Assembly (NCBI GenBank): GCA_027459565.1
Contig: DAIDIA010000184.1
Location: 1-10,853, forward strand
Reading direction: 5' to 3'
Source: Acidimicrobiaceae bacterium
GTDB taxonomy: Bacteria > Actinomycetota > Acidimicrobiia > Acidimicrobiales > Bog-793
DNA: 10,853 nucleotides
Numbering within the stretch: position 1 is the first letter of the stretch; the number at the start of each line of letters is the position of its first letter. Under the pieces are notes generated by a model. It saw only the letters and a list, made by a program, of their open reading frames with translations, did no database searches and had not been told where the DNA came from. Of the stretch, positions 1 to 7,476 are shown piece after piece. The position numbers were made by a program, and so were the translations under genes.

Positions 1-8
1 GGCCATGG

Positions 9-308
9 TCAGGATCGTAACGGCTCCACGGTGCCAACCTCATAGCGCAAGAGCTCGCGCGACCGTGGCACCACCCCCACAGATCCCGACTTTGCCGGTG
101 GTCGACGTTCGAGGTGGGCGTCGAGCAGCTCCCCGGACTCCCAGACCTCGAAGACCCGCACCCTCGAGGCGTCCGAGCTGTCTGCACTGAACGTGTACTC
201 AATACAGCCGACCTCCGTGCGCGACCGGACGATCGCGTCTTGACGCGAGACGAGAAATGCCTCTCGCAGCGCAGGATCCACCTCGATATAGCCAGCGACG
301 ATAACCAC
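9..308 (-). CDS. ABM-fold monooxygenase-like protein (putative quinol monooxygenase family)
   Basis: A 99-residue protein if started at GTG 308. An in-frame ATG at 335 adds nine residues, but the GTG is preferred: a GAGG lies 5 nt upstream (314-317) and the protein then begins VVIVAGYIEV, the normal first beta strand of the family. Family features seen: EAFL helix, EVGCIEYTF (about 32-40), RVFEVWES (51-58) and DAHL (63-66), closing with RELLRYEVGTVEPL. ABM proteins are small ferredoxin-like dimers that oxidise quinols or other aromatics, usually without cofactor, or have related roles; the substrate cannot be read here. Between DAHL and RELLRYEV (about 67-84) the sequence loses family character, and the +1 frame looks more typical (see findings), so a compensated frameshift is possible. 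It is divergent from the desaturase gene across 187 bp. Confidence 0.8.
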   Translation of the reverse strand: MVIVAGYIEVDPALREAFLVSRQDAIVRSRTEVGCIEYTFSADSSDASRVRVFEVWESGELLDAHLERRPPAKSGSVGVVPRSRELLRYEVGTVEPLRS

Positions 309-495
309 GGATGCCTCGATTCTCAGTCTTCGCACAGCAGGCGTGCCGCGCCCGATTGCAGTCTGCCGACAACATAGTCAACAATCACCAGAGGGCATTG
401 AGAAACCTGACGCCGTGAAGTCATTCGCGCGCGATTGTGAAGTAGCGTGTGATCAATCGGTGCGGTTCTGCAGGCACCCTGAATCAGGAGCTCGC

Positions 496-1512
496 ATGAC
501 AGCCGCATCCCTCGCACCTCACCCGCTCGCGACTGTCATCGTGGATGCGGATGACGAGATCAGTCCCGATCCGTATGTCGAGTTCCGCTCGCCCGGTTCG
601 CTGGCCCAGAAGATCGTCGTCAGCATTGTCGTATTCGGTCCCTTCGCGGGTCTCGTCGCTGCGGTCGTCAGCCTGTGGGGGTCCGGTCTGAAGCCCGTCG
701 ACGTGATCACGGGCTTGGTCTTCTACCTGATCTCCGGTCTCGGCGTGACCGTCGGATTCCACCGACTGCTCACCCATCGCAGCTTCGTGGCGAAACGCTG
801 GTTGCGCATCGCACTCGCAATTGCGGGTTCGATGGCCGTTCAGGGATCTGCAACGAGCTGGGTGGCGCTGCATCGCCGCCACCACGTCTACTCCGACCGC
901 GCGGGAGATCCACACTCGCCAAATCTCGGCGGTGTGACGCGCGTCGAGCGGTTCAAGGGATTCGTCCATGCGCACGCCGGATGGCTTTACACCGCTGAAT
1001 CCGCGAACGCCGAACGCTGGGCGCCCGATCTCGTCATCGACAAGGACATCAGCAGGGTATCTGCGTACGCCCCTCTGTGGACGGTGCTCTCCTTTGCACT
1101 TCCTGCGCTGATCGGACTTGGCGTGACCGGAACCTTCGCCGGTGGATTCGAATGCTTCCTCTGGGCGTCGTTGGCACGAATCTTCGTTCTGCACCACGTC
1201 ACATGGAGCACGAACTCCGTGTGCCACGTCTTTGGAAAACGGCCGTTCATGACCAAGGACCTCAGTCGGAACTTTGCGCCACTCGCCCTCTTGAGCTTCG
1301 GCGAGGCGTGGCACAACGGACACCACGCGTTCCCAAGCTCCGCACGACACGGCCTCGACGCCAACCAGTTCGATATCTCCGCACGCGTGATCAGGATCTT
1401 CGAATGGCTCGGGCTCGCTACAAACGTACGCTGGCCAGACCCGGCTCGTCTTGACATGCGACGCGATGCCGATCAGATGAAGCGACGATACGCAAACGCC
1501 TCATTGAAATAG
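496..1512 (+). CDS. Membrane acyl-CoA desaturase (delta-9 type fatty acid desaturase)
   Basis: A 338-residue integral membrane di-iron enzyme that introduces a double bond into long-chain acyl chains, normally delta-9 in acyl-CoA. It uses O2 and electrons from a ferredoxin or NADPH reductase that is not encoded nearby. All three histidine boxes are present: HRLLTH (89-94), HRRHH (126-130) and HNGHH (273-277), plus the extra ligand region NSVCH (240-244). GDPHSP (137-142), WSTNSVCH and FGEAWHNGHHAFP are typical of the stearoyl-CoA desaturase group. Hydrophobic segments lie near 38-62, 69-86, 105-120, 193-212 and 216-233, giving paired helices around the cytosolic boxes. The ATG at 496 is chosen because AGGAG (486-490) sits 5 nt upstream; the frame stays open back to 343 but that stretch is not protein-like. 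The length is usual for the bacterial family. The last 40 bp overlap the convergent methyltransferase gene. Confidence 0.95.
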   Translation: MTAASLAPHPLATVIVDADDEISPDPYVEFRSPGSLAQKIVVSIVVFGPFAGLVAAVVSLWGSGLKPVDVITGLVFYLISGLGVTVGFHRLLTHRSFVAKRWLRIALAIAGSMAVQGSATSWVALHRRHHVYSDRAGDPHSPNLGGVTRVERFKGFVHAHAGWLYTAESANAERWAPDLVIDKDISRVSAYAPLWTVLSFALPALIGLGVTGTFAGGFECFLWASLARIFVLHHVTWSTNSVCHVFGKRPFMTKDLSRNFAPLALLSFGEAWHNGHHAFPSSARHGLDANQFDISARVIRIFEWLGLATNVRWPDPARLDMRRDADQMKRRYANASLK

Positions 1513-2222
1513 GGCAGGCTGACGCGACCGTTCGATGGAACGAGCGCCTCGACCTCCTCGATCGCCAACTGCTGAACCTCGGGACGAAGCGTCGGGTACA
1601 CCGACATCGAGCGCAGCCGGTCGACTACTCCTGATCTGTCAAGTTCATGGACATGGCCGAACCGGACCTCTTCGACAAATTCAAAGAGTGGGGATCGATC
1701 GATCACCGGCTTCCAGCGTCGATCTGGCGAGTGCGGAATCTCAGGGTCCTGGTGGCGCAGAAGAAACTGTTCGAGCATCGACTGGATCGGATGCGAGGTG
1801 TCCCGCTGGTTCCATACGAGGATCAGGAAGCGTCCGGGCTTCAGGACACGTGCAATCTCGTTCACCGTGGCGTCGCTGGCGAACCAGTGGAACGACTGCG
1901 CGCAGGTCAACAGGTCAGCGCTTGCGCTCGCGATCTCGAGACGCTCAGCAACTCCGCTGACCGCGGTGACCCCAGGGAGCGCCAAGGAGAGCTGGGCTCG
2001 CATGGGATCGACGGGCTCGACCGCAGTGACACGGAGTCCGAGGTCCACGAGAGATCGCGTGAACTTCCCCGTTCCTGCTCCAAGATCGACAACGACATCG
2101 CCAGCAGCAATTCCCGTAAGTCTTTGCATCCAGGCGATCATCGCCGCGGGGTAATCGGGTCTCCCCCTTGCATACGAGCCGGCGTTGTCGGCATAACCCT
2201 CGGCCTGCGCGTGAATGCCCAT
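1473..2222 (-). CDS. Class I SAM-dependent methyltransferase
   Basis: A 249-residue soluble methyltransferase with a Rossmann-like Methyltransf_11/25 core. Motif I is VVVDLGAGTGK (43-53), which binds S-adenosylmethionine. The acidic end of strand 2 is VTAVEP (65-70, E69). The segment AQSFHWF (108-114) and the later VLKPG (126-130) followed by strand FLILVWN match the group that includes yeast Tmt1/Crg1-like enzymes. The N-terminal YARGRPDYP (17-25) is also typical. The methyl acceptor is unknown; small acids or other metabolites are common in the group. The start at 2222 is supported by GAGAGGG (2232-2238) 9 nt upstream. Only 27 nt separate it from the stop of the Pht5-like gene, so the two probably form an operon. 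Its 3' end runs 40 bp into the convergent desaturase gene, leaving no room for a separate terminator. Confidence 0.9.
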   Translation of the reverse strand: MGIHAQAEGYADNAGSYARGRPDYPAAMIAWMQRLTGIAAGDVVVDLGAGTGKFTRSLVDLGLRVTAVEPVDPMRAQLSLALPGVTAVSGVAERLEIASASADLLTCAQSFHWFASDATVNEIARVLKPGRFLILVWNQRDTSHPIQSMLEQFLLRHQDPEIPHSPDRRWKPVIDRSPLFEFVEEVRFGHVHELDRSGVVDRLRSMSVYPTLRPEVQQLAIEEVEALVPSNGRVSLPYFNEAFAYRRFI

Positions 2223-2249
2223 CGTGGTCGGCCCTCTCGGCGTATCTGC

Positions 2250-3176
2250 CTAACTCTGTGAACCGGCGACAAACATCTCCTCGACCGCGACCTGTCGCGA
2301 GAGGATCTTTTGCGCGTGCGCCTGGCGGATGATCGCCTCGAGCGTCGGACGATTCGCCTCGATCCCATAGGGCATCGGGTCATCACCGACATAGGAACGA
2401 CGCGCGCTGAGTTCGCGCTCCTCGTCGTTGAGCTCAGTGCCGCTCGCAATGCGCTCCAGGAACGGATGCTTCGCCGCCACAAATGCGCGGTAGAGCGACG
2501 CGGCGAGAGCGGGGTGCTGCTCGATCAGGCTGTCTTTGATCACGAGTGTGTGGTTGATCGGGTAAATCCCGGTCTCCTCGACGAGCGCGCGTTCGACCTC
2601 CGAGCGGTCTTTGATCAGCGGCTCGATCGCCGGCGAGGAGCCCTGATAGATCCCGATTCCTCCCGCGAGCTCACCCGCTTCGAGCATCGCTCCAAGATCT
2701 GCTCCGGGGAGATACTCGACGTTCTCTGGAAGCACGCATTCCTTCACGTGCTCCTCGTCGGAGATGACCCATGTCACCTTGTCAAGATCCACTCCGTAGG
2801 TCTCGGCGAGAACAGCTCTGGCCCAGACACCGGTCGTCACGGTATAGGCGCGGACGCCGACCCTCTTTCCCTCGAGGTCCTTCGGCGCGGCCACGCCCTG
2901 CTCGCGATTGACGACGATCGCCCGATGCGGGAACGCGCGCGCGGGAAAGACCGGAATCGCCGTGAATGCCTTGTGGTACTCCTTTGCGGAGAGATACGTC
3001 GTGATCGCAAGCTCGCAGATGTCGAACTCGAGGTTGCGGACCATCTTTCGAAATGCCCCAATGATCGGGCCCTCGAGTTCGACGAACTCGAGTTCGAAGC
3101 CCTCGGGCCGGACCGTTCCGTCGCGAAGGGGGGCAACATGGCCATAGGTGCCGAGCGCGATGCTGAGCTTTGACAT
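2250..3176 (-). CDS. 4,5-dihydroxyphthalate decarboxylase-like protein (Pht5 family, PBP-like fold)
   Basis: A 308-residue protein without a signal peptide or lipobox, hence probably cytosolic although the fold is that of NMT1/SBP-type binding proteins. Family signatures as I recall them from Pht5: KLSIALGTYGHVAPLRDG (3-20), FDICELAITTYL (51-62), IPVFPARAFPHRAIVVN (74-90), LEGKRVGV (101-108), INHTLVIKDSL (207-217) and DPMPYGIEANRPTLE (266-280). In phthalate degraders Pht5 decarboxylates 4,5-dihydroxyphthalate to protocatechuate, but many homologues carry this name without evidence, and no phthalate dioxygenase, dehydrogenase or ring-cleavage gene is present here. The actual substrate is therefore open, and it could be a ligand-binding protein. 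The ATG at 3176 has GGAAAGG (3185-3191) 8 nt upstream. It is the first gene of a two-gene unit with the methyltransferase and diverges from the MFS gene. A long palindrome lies near its 5' end. Confidence 0.87.
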   Translation of the reverse strand: MSKLSIALGTYGHVAPLRDGTVRPEGFELEFVELEGPIIGAFRKMVRNLEFDICELAITTYLSAKEYHKAFTAIPVFPARAFPHRAIVVNREQGVAAPKDLEGKRVGVRAYTVTTGVWARAVLAETYGVDLDKVTWVISDEEHVKECVLPENVEYLPGADLGAMLEAGELAGGIGIYQGSSPAIEPLIKDRSEVERALVEETGIYPINHTLVIKDSLIEQHPALAASLYRAFVAAKHPFLERIASGTELNDEERELSARRSYVGDDPMPYGIEANRPTLEAIIRQAHAQKILSRQVAVEEMFVAGSQS

Positions 3177-3417
3177 GGTATTCGCCTTTCCAATGATCCG
3201 AACCCGGTCGGTCCTCTTGCGCTCTACTCAAACTAGCCCCGGTCCGTCTCGCGGTCGAATGTGCGCGACCGGGAACTCCCCGTCGGGTCGAACGACAGAC
3301 CCACCATGAAATGCACAAATTCAGCCCGAAGAGTAAGGTGCGTTGCACAATAATCGAGACGATCAGGACTTGAGCCAGCGCCTTTGATCTGGCTGAAGAC
3401 GAGAGAGAACCAGCCAC
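3177..3417. promoter_or_regulatory. Divergent intergenic region with a CGGTCG-N8-CGACCG inverted repeat
   Basis: These 241 bp separate the Pht5-like and MFS genes, so they must hold both promoters. No convincing -35/-10 pair was found; TTGCAC at 3343-3348 lacks a partner -10. An inverted repeat, CGGTCG (3252-3257) and CGACCG (3266-3271) with an 8-nt spacer, is a candidate operator for a regulator encoded elsewhere. Further copies of the half-like word CCGGTC occur nearby (around 3209 and 3240). Confidence 0.3.
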
Positions 3418-4857
3418 GTGCGAGGCAATGACGAGATAGCAGGGACCGAGGATCTTTCTCCGGCAGATCCTGATGTTCTCGATCTCGTGACCCCAAGGGG
3501 TACATCGGTCTCACGGCGATCGATCTTCTTCATCGTCGCCTCGATCATGTCGATGGGCGCGATCGATTCGACGATTGTCTCCACCGCGCTTCCCACACTC
3601 CGCACGGACCTGCACGCTCGGATCAACTGGTCCAGCTGGACGATCACGATCTACCAGCTCGGCCAGGTCATCGCCATGCCGATCACGGGACGCGTCAGCG
3701 ATCAATTCGGACGAAAGCGGGTGTTCATCGTCGCGATTGTCGTCTTCATCTCGGCCTCGCTCGCGTGCGGGCTCTCGACCAACATCTACGAACTCGTCTT
3801 CTTCCGCGCCATCCAGGCACTTGGAGGTGGTGCATTCATGCCGTCTGCGACGGGCATCGTCGCGGACACCTACGGGAAGAACCGCGATCGGGCGATCGGA
3901 ATGTTCACCTCGATCGTGCCGATCGGATCGATGCTCGGACCGGTCATCGGCGGAGCGATGATCTCGTTCTGGACCTGGCGCGGAGTCTTCCTCGTCAACA
4001 TCCCCCTCGGGCTGATCGGTCTCGTGCTCGCCGTAAGGATGATCCCGACATCGTCAAAGCGCGACAGCGGACCGGCGGACTATCTCGGGATGCTGTTGAT
4101 GGTGGTGGTGATCTTGCCGATGATGTTCGGCATCACCGAGCTTGGAATTGGTCACACCCACTTCACCTCCCCCCGGTTCTTCGCCCCCGAAGGCATCTCT
4201 GCCGTTGCGGTTGCTCTCTACATCCGTCACGCTGACAGAGCTCAGGTTCCGATCATCAATATCAAGTTGTTGAAGACGCGCTCGTACCTTGCGGTCAATC
4301 TCATCGCTGGCATCTACGGCGGCTGCGCGCTCGGCATCGGCACACTCGTTCCGCTCTATGGCGAGGATCGCTTCGGCCTCAAGCCCGTTCAGGTGGGAAG
4401 CCTCCTCTCGGCGCGGGGATTCGGCGTGATCATCCTCGCGGGAGCCACGGCATTCGTGATGCGCAGAACCGGATATCGCCTGCCGATGATGATCGGGTTC
4501 GGCTTCGCCGCACTCGGAATGTTCATGCTCGCGCTCAATCCTCCGGTGTTCGGCGCCTATGGATGGATGGCTCTCTCCTCGCTTCTGATGGGAATAGGCA
4601 TCGGCGTCTCCGCCCCGGCGACCAACAACGCTGCGCTGGCGCACAACCCGGAGGAGATCGCCTCGACCGCCGCGCTCCGCGGGACCTTTCGCCAGATCGG
4701 CGGCATCGTTTCGATCTCGATCGCCACCGCGTACGCCTCGCGTTCACTAGATCCCGGAATTGCCCTCTCGCACGTATTCACGATCTTCTCCATCATCGTC
4801 GTGGTACTCGTGGTGCCACTCGTCTTCCTTGTGCCGAACCAGAAAGGCACCTGGTAG
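3418..4857 (+). CDS. MFS transporter, DHA2 (EmrB/QacA-like, 14-TM) family
   Basis: A 479-residue inner-membrane protein, probably a proton-coupled drug or metabolite exporter. Seen: motif D1-like MSMGAIDSTIVSTALPTL at the first helix (43-60, with D50), motif A GRVSDQFGRKR (91-101) in loop 2-3, RAIQALGGGAF (130-140), motif C-like GSMLGPVIGG (170-179) in helix 5, and WRGVFLVNIPLGL (187-199), which is characteristic of DHA2 members. The remaining sequence gives about 14 hydrophobic segments, and the length is normal for the family. The start is GTG 3418, with GAGAGAG (3401-3407) 10 nt upstream. A second GTG at 3487 lacks a ribosome site, and any later start would cut helix 1. No TetR or MarR regulator is adjacent. 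The divergent position next to the Pht5-like/methyltransferase pair suggests, but does not prove, export of a related compound. Confidence 0.93.
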   Translation: MRGNDEIAGTEDLSPADPDVLDLVTPRGTSVSRRSIFFIVASIMSMGAIDSTIVSTALPTLRTDLHARINWSSWTITIYQLGQVIAMPITGRVSDQFGRKRVFIVAIVVFISASLACGLSTNIYELVFFRAIQALGGGAFMPSATGIVADTYGKNRDRAIGMFTSIVPIGSMLGPVIGGAMISFWTWRGVFLVNIPLGLIGLVLAVRMIPTSSKRDSGPADYLGMLLMVVVILPMMFGITELGIGHTHFTSPRFFAPEGISAVAVALYIRHADRAQVPIINIKLLKTRSYLAVNLIAGIYGGCALGIGTLVPLYGEDRFGLKPVQVGSLLSARGFGVIILAGATAFVMRRTGYRLPMMIGFGFAALGMFMLALNPPVFGAYGWMALSSLLMGIGIGVSAPATNNAALAHNPEEIASTAALRGTFRQIGGIVSISIATAYASRSLDPGIALSHVFTIFSIIVVVLVVPLVFLVPNQKGTW

Positions 4858-4952
4858 GCCCAACGCCCATCGATCTTCCCGTTAGGGTGTTGACGTGGTG
4901 CGAGAGATGTTGATTCGGTCACGGTTCGCGCGAGGCGCCAAGGACCGTTGCG

Positions 4953-5723
4953 ATGGACGCTGAAGCCTCGTCAAGCACGCGCCGATCCGGATCCTGGCTC
5001 GATGACGAGAACGGGAGGATCGTCTACTCGGTCCGCCGGAGCAGACGGGCAAAACGCGTCCTGTTGAACATCACACCCGCCGAAGGGCTGATCGTCACGA
5101 TTCCGGAGCGCTTCGCGTACCGGCACGTTCCAGCGATCATCGAGGAGCGCAGCGCATGGATCCGCGAGGCCTCGGCTCTCCTTGCCGTCGAACGCGAGCG
5201 CTACCTCGAACGCGCGGACCAGCCGATCCTGCCCGAAACCATCGATCTGCGCGCGCTCGGTGAGCGCCGATGGGTGATCTACCGCGAGGATCACGCGGTG
5301 CGACCCAGGGCGAAAGAGGAGGGGCCATATCGCCTTGTCGTCACGGGAAGGGAGAACGAGGCCGCCACCCAACAGGCGCTCCGGGGATGGCTGAAGGAAC
5401 GGGCGCGACACGAACTCTCGCCGTGGCTCCACCAGCTCGCAGCGACGAGGTCGCTTGGCGTCAGCGCAATCACACTCCGCAATCAAAAGACTCGATGGGC
5501 GAGCTGCTCCACGGACGGGAGAATCTCACTCAATTACAACCTCCTCTTTCTTCCCCGCCGGCTCGTCCGGCTCGTCCTCGTCCATGAGCTGTGCCATCTG
5601 ATTGAGCTCAGCCACTCCCGCCGCTTCTGGCAGCTGCTCTCGGAGGAGGAGCCCGACCTCGAGGCGCTCCTTGTCGAACTCGACGACTCCTGGGGACTCG
5701 TACCTCGCTGGTCCCACGATTGA
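4953..5723 (+). CDS. YgjP-like zinc metallopeptidase domain protein (DUF45, SprT/M48-related)
   Basis: A 256-residue soluble protein of the YgjP/DUF45 family, putative zinc-dependent peptidases of poorly known role. The active-site helix reads VLVHELCHLIELSHSRRFW: H211, E212 and H215 form HExxH, and H221 is the expected third ligand. The upstream family motif RNQKTRWASCS (176-186) and the strand ISLNYNLLFLP (191-201) are intact. The N-terminal half contains IVYSVRRSRRAKRVLLNI (23-40) and VTIPERF (48-54), the beta-rich start of the family. There is no signal peptide or membrane segment, so it should act in the cytosol. AAGGA (4940-4944) lies 8 nt before ATG 4953. It follows the MFS gene after 95 bp with its own possible upstream region; no functional link to the exporter is apparent. 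Confidence 0.92.
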   Translation: MDAEASSSTRRSGSWLDDENGRIVYSVRRSRRAKRVLLNITPAEGLIVTIPERFAYRHVPAIIEERSAWIREASALLAVERERYLERADQPILPETIDLRALGERRWVIYREDHAVRPRAKEEGPYRLVVTGRENEAATQQALRGWLKERARHELSPWLHQLAATRSLGVSAITLRNQKTRWASCSTDGRISLNYNLLFLPRRLVRLVLVHELCHLIELSHSRRFWQLLSEEEPDLEALLVELDDSWGLVPRWSHD

Positions 5724-5760
5724 CCGAAGCAGTCCCCTTTCTGGCGAAGATCGTGGAAAT

Positions 5761-5773
5761 ACCCTCAGAGGGT
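5761..5773. repeat. Short palindrome ACCCTC-A-GAGGGT upstream of the small membrane gene
   Basis: A perfect 13-nt odd palindrome lies 38 nt past the metallopeptidase stop and about 49 nt before the start of the next gene. It could be an operator. It could also form a weak hairpin (5-bp stem, CAG loop), but no T-run follows on either strand, so a terminator role is doubtful. Confidence 0.3.
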
Positions 5774-5821
5774 CGGCCCAGCCAATAGCATCTCGGTCTG
5801 AGCGATCTCGGAGGTCGAACG

Positions 5822-6025
5822 ATGAATGTGGTTCATTTCACAGGCGCAATACTTGCGGTCGACAAGCACAAGGCAAGCGGTATCGTCGGCATGGTAATCG
5901 GTGCTGGCATTATCGGGCTCGGCGTGCTTCGCGTCATGCGCCGGACCGCCGGGGCGATGGTCATGGCCCTTGCCGGTCTCGTGATCATCGGGCTCGCCCT
6001 CTTGCTGTATTTCCGGAAGATCTGA
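5822..6025 (+). CDS. Small hypothetical membrane protein with two transmembrane helices
   Basis: A 67-residue protein I do not recognise. It is judged real because a full GGAGG (5810-5814) sits 7 nt before the ATG and the composition is strongly membrane-like. Helix 1 spans about residues 20-38 (GIVGMVIGAGIIGLGVLRV) and contains small-residue GxxxG-like spacing. A basic loop MRRT (39-42) follows, then helix 2 at about 44-63, ending in YFRKI. The arrangement predicts a hairpin with the basic loop and a basic C-terminus; under the positive-inside rule these two cannot both be cytosolic unless one helix is re-entrant or the ends are short. It lies 98 bp downstream of the metallopeptidase gene in the same direction and may be co-transcribed. 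A TAGCAT -10-like word at 5786-5791 could give it its own promoter. Confidence 0.7.
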   Translation: MNVVHFTGAILAVDKHKASGIVGMVIGAGIIGLGVLRVMRRTAGAMVMALAGLVIIGLALLLYFRKI

Positions 6026-6404
6026 CCGCACGCTCACGCTCGATCTCTCGCCGTGCAAGACGCTGCGTCGAAGTATCGCACCTGCAGCGACAGCGCTCAG
6101 CAGTGACCATCGACTCAACGGGGCCCTGACCTCGTGAACGTAACAGCCCCATCGCGCGCATCGCGCCGCGCGTCCACAAACGTCCTCGGTGCCCTATCTA
6201 TCAACGACGTCGGTAGACCACACGCGAAGTTCGACTGCACGCCCGAGCACGCTGGCTGGCTTTCCGATCGCTCAAGCGACATCGCAGCCAGGGCCGAAAG
6301 CGCTCGGCACAAGACCGGTGCAGCCTGACACAACCTGATTCACGGTCGCGCCCTCACCGACCGGTTTCGAAGTCATCAAAATCGCGAGGAGACAGCGTGG
6401 GCGA
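6026..6404. other. Gene-poor spacer between small membrane gene and LLM oxidoreductase
   Basis: About 380 bp. Short open frames exist on both strands (for example GTG 6134 to 6328 on +) but lack ribosome sites and family-like sequence, so none is called. An inverted repeat CGGTCG (6343-6348) / CGACCG (6358-6363) with a 9-nt spacer lies 42 nt beyond the LLM gene's stop and could be a weak U-less terminator or an operator. A GAGGAGA (6386-6392) followed by GTG 6397 opens only 20 codons, antisense to the LLM 3' end. Confidence 0.5.
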
Positions 6405-7418
6405 CTATGGCGCGTTCAATGGAGCCAGCGCATCGAGCGTCGCCTGCACCTTCGCGTAGGTACGCGGGTAGGCAGAGACGAGCACCCTTGTGCATCCAGC
6501 GGCGCGGAAACTCCCGAGCGCCTTCGCGACATCTTCGGCGTTGCCAGCAGCAATCGTGTCGGTCACGATCTCGTCGGGGATCTCTGCGATCGCCCGTTCG
6601 AGCTGGTTCCCGGTGATCAGCGCGTCGATTCGCGCCAGCTCGTCCCGGTGATCCCTTGGGCGCAGCGCGATCACCTTCGCGGGATTCGTTCGAAGACGAC
6701 CGACAAACGCCTCTCTCGCGTCGCGTAACGCAGCCTCACGATCGTCGCTGACACAGCAGGTGACGATCGCACAAAGTTCGAGGGCACTCACGTCGCGTCC
6801 GGCACGTCGCGCCGTATCGAAATAGTGGGGCGCGGCGAATTCCGCGACATAACGCGCAGGCACCACGTTCATGATGGAGCCGTCTGCGACCTCGGCGGAG
6901 AGTGCGAGCATGTTCGGTCGATCACCGCCGATATAGACCGGAAGGTCCCTGCGATAGAGCGGAAACCCGAGCTGTGCCTCGACGTCGTGAAAGATCTCGC
7001 CCTCGAAGCGGAACGGCTCACCAGTGAGCGCGAGTTTGAGGAATCCGACGTACTCGCGAAGCCGCGCGAGCGGCGGTTCAAGCGCGATTCCGTGATAGCG
7101 ATCGTTCCAGGGGTGATGTCCCACAGAGACTCCGAGCATCGCACGTCCCGCGCTGAGATCATCGATCGTGGCCGCGCCCATCGCAATCTGCAGCGCCGAG
7201 CGGGTGTAGACGTTGACGATCGCCGTGCCGATCAGAATCCTCTTCGTGACGCCAGACATCGCTCCAAGCAGACCGAAGACATCGTGCCCGACATCCTCGT
7301 TCAACGTTGCCCCGGCATACCCGAGGCGTTCAGCCTCCCGGACGAGTGCGACCGCGTCCGCCGCGGTGATTGCGCCGTCGCTCTTGATGTGAACCCCAAG
7401 CCACGATCGTCCCGACAT
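6405..7418 (-). CDS. LLM-class flavin/F420-dependent oxidoreductase
   Basis: A 337-residue luciferase-like monooxygenase-fold enzyme (TIM barrel), expected to transfer hydride or oxidise a small organic substrate using reduced F420 or FMN. Recognisable segments: WLGVHI (6-11), EAERLGYAGATLNED (28-42), ILIGTAIVNVYTRSALQIAM (61-80), TIDDLSAGRAMLGVSVGHHPW (84-104), VYIGGDRPNMLALSAEVADG (161-180) and a closing NAEDVAKALGSFRAAGCTRV (292-311). The GTAIVNVY pattern and the LSAGR-LGVSVG-HPW run resemble actinobacterial F420-dependent members and Mer, so F420 is favoured over FMN, though not certainly. The ATG at 7418 is chosen over the upstream ATG at 7460: GAGGAGAG (7427-7434) precedes it by about 8 nt, and the extra 14 residues are not family-like. 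It diverges from the amidohydrolase gene across 70 bp, suggesting linked regulation and perhaps a shared pathway. Confidence 0.9.
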   Translation of the reverse strand: MSGRSWLGVHIKSDGAITAADAVALVREAERLGYAGATLNEDVGHDVFGLLGAMSGVTKRILIGTAIVNVYTRSALQIAMGAATIDDLSAGRAMLGVSVGHHPWNDRYHGIALEPPLARLREYVGFLKLALTGEPFRFEGEIFHDVEAQLGFPLYRRDLPVYIGGDRPNMLALSAEVADGSIMNVVPARYVAEFAAPHYFDTARRAGRDVSALELCAIVTCCVSDDREAALRDAREAFVGRLRTNPAKVIALRPRDHRDELARIDALITGNQLERAIAEIPDEIVTDTIAAGNAEDVAKALGSFRAAGCTRVLVSAYPRTYAKVQATLDALAPLNAP

Positions 7419-7476
7419 CGCCGATACTCTCCTCGCTGCGCCGATGCCCACTCTAAGCAATCGTTCGCCGTCGCAC

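Noticed and set aside
355..381. TTGACT/TGCAAT pair as promoter of the ABM gene
   Set aside because: The spacer is only 15 nt and the -10 lacks TA at its start; too weak to call.
484..1350. Long open frame antisense to the desaturase gene
   Set aside because: It is a shadow of the true gene: Arg/Glu/Asp-rich low-similarity sequence, no ribosome site, and the plus strand carries all desaturase motifs.
2310..3173. Long plus-strand frame over the Pht5-like gene
   Set aside because: Composition rich in Arg, Asp and Leu without family motifs; the minus strand has an uninterrupted recognisable protein with a good ribosome site.
4890..4918. TTGACG as a possible -35 before the DUF45 gene
   Set aside because: No acceptable -10 at 16-18 nt; the best words there (ATTCGG, GATTCG) match poorly.
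6134..6333. Two opposing short frames in the spacer
   Set aside because: No ribosome site and no recognisable domain or membrane profile on either strand.
6386..6459. GAGGAGA followed by GTG 6397
   Set aside because: The reading frame stops after 20 codons and overlaps the LLM gene's 3' end; probably chance.
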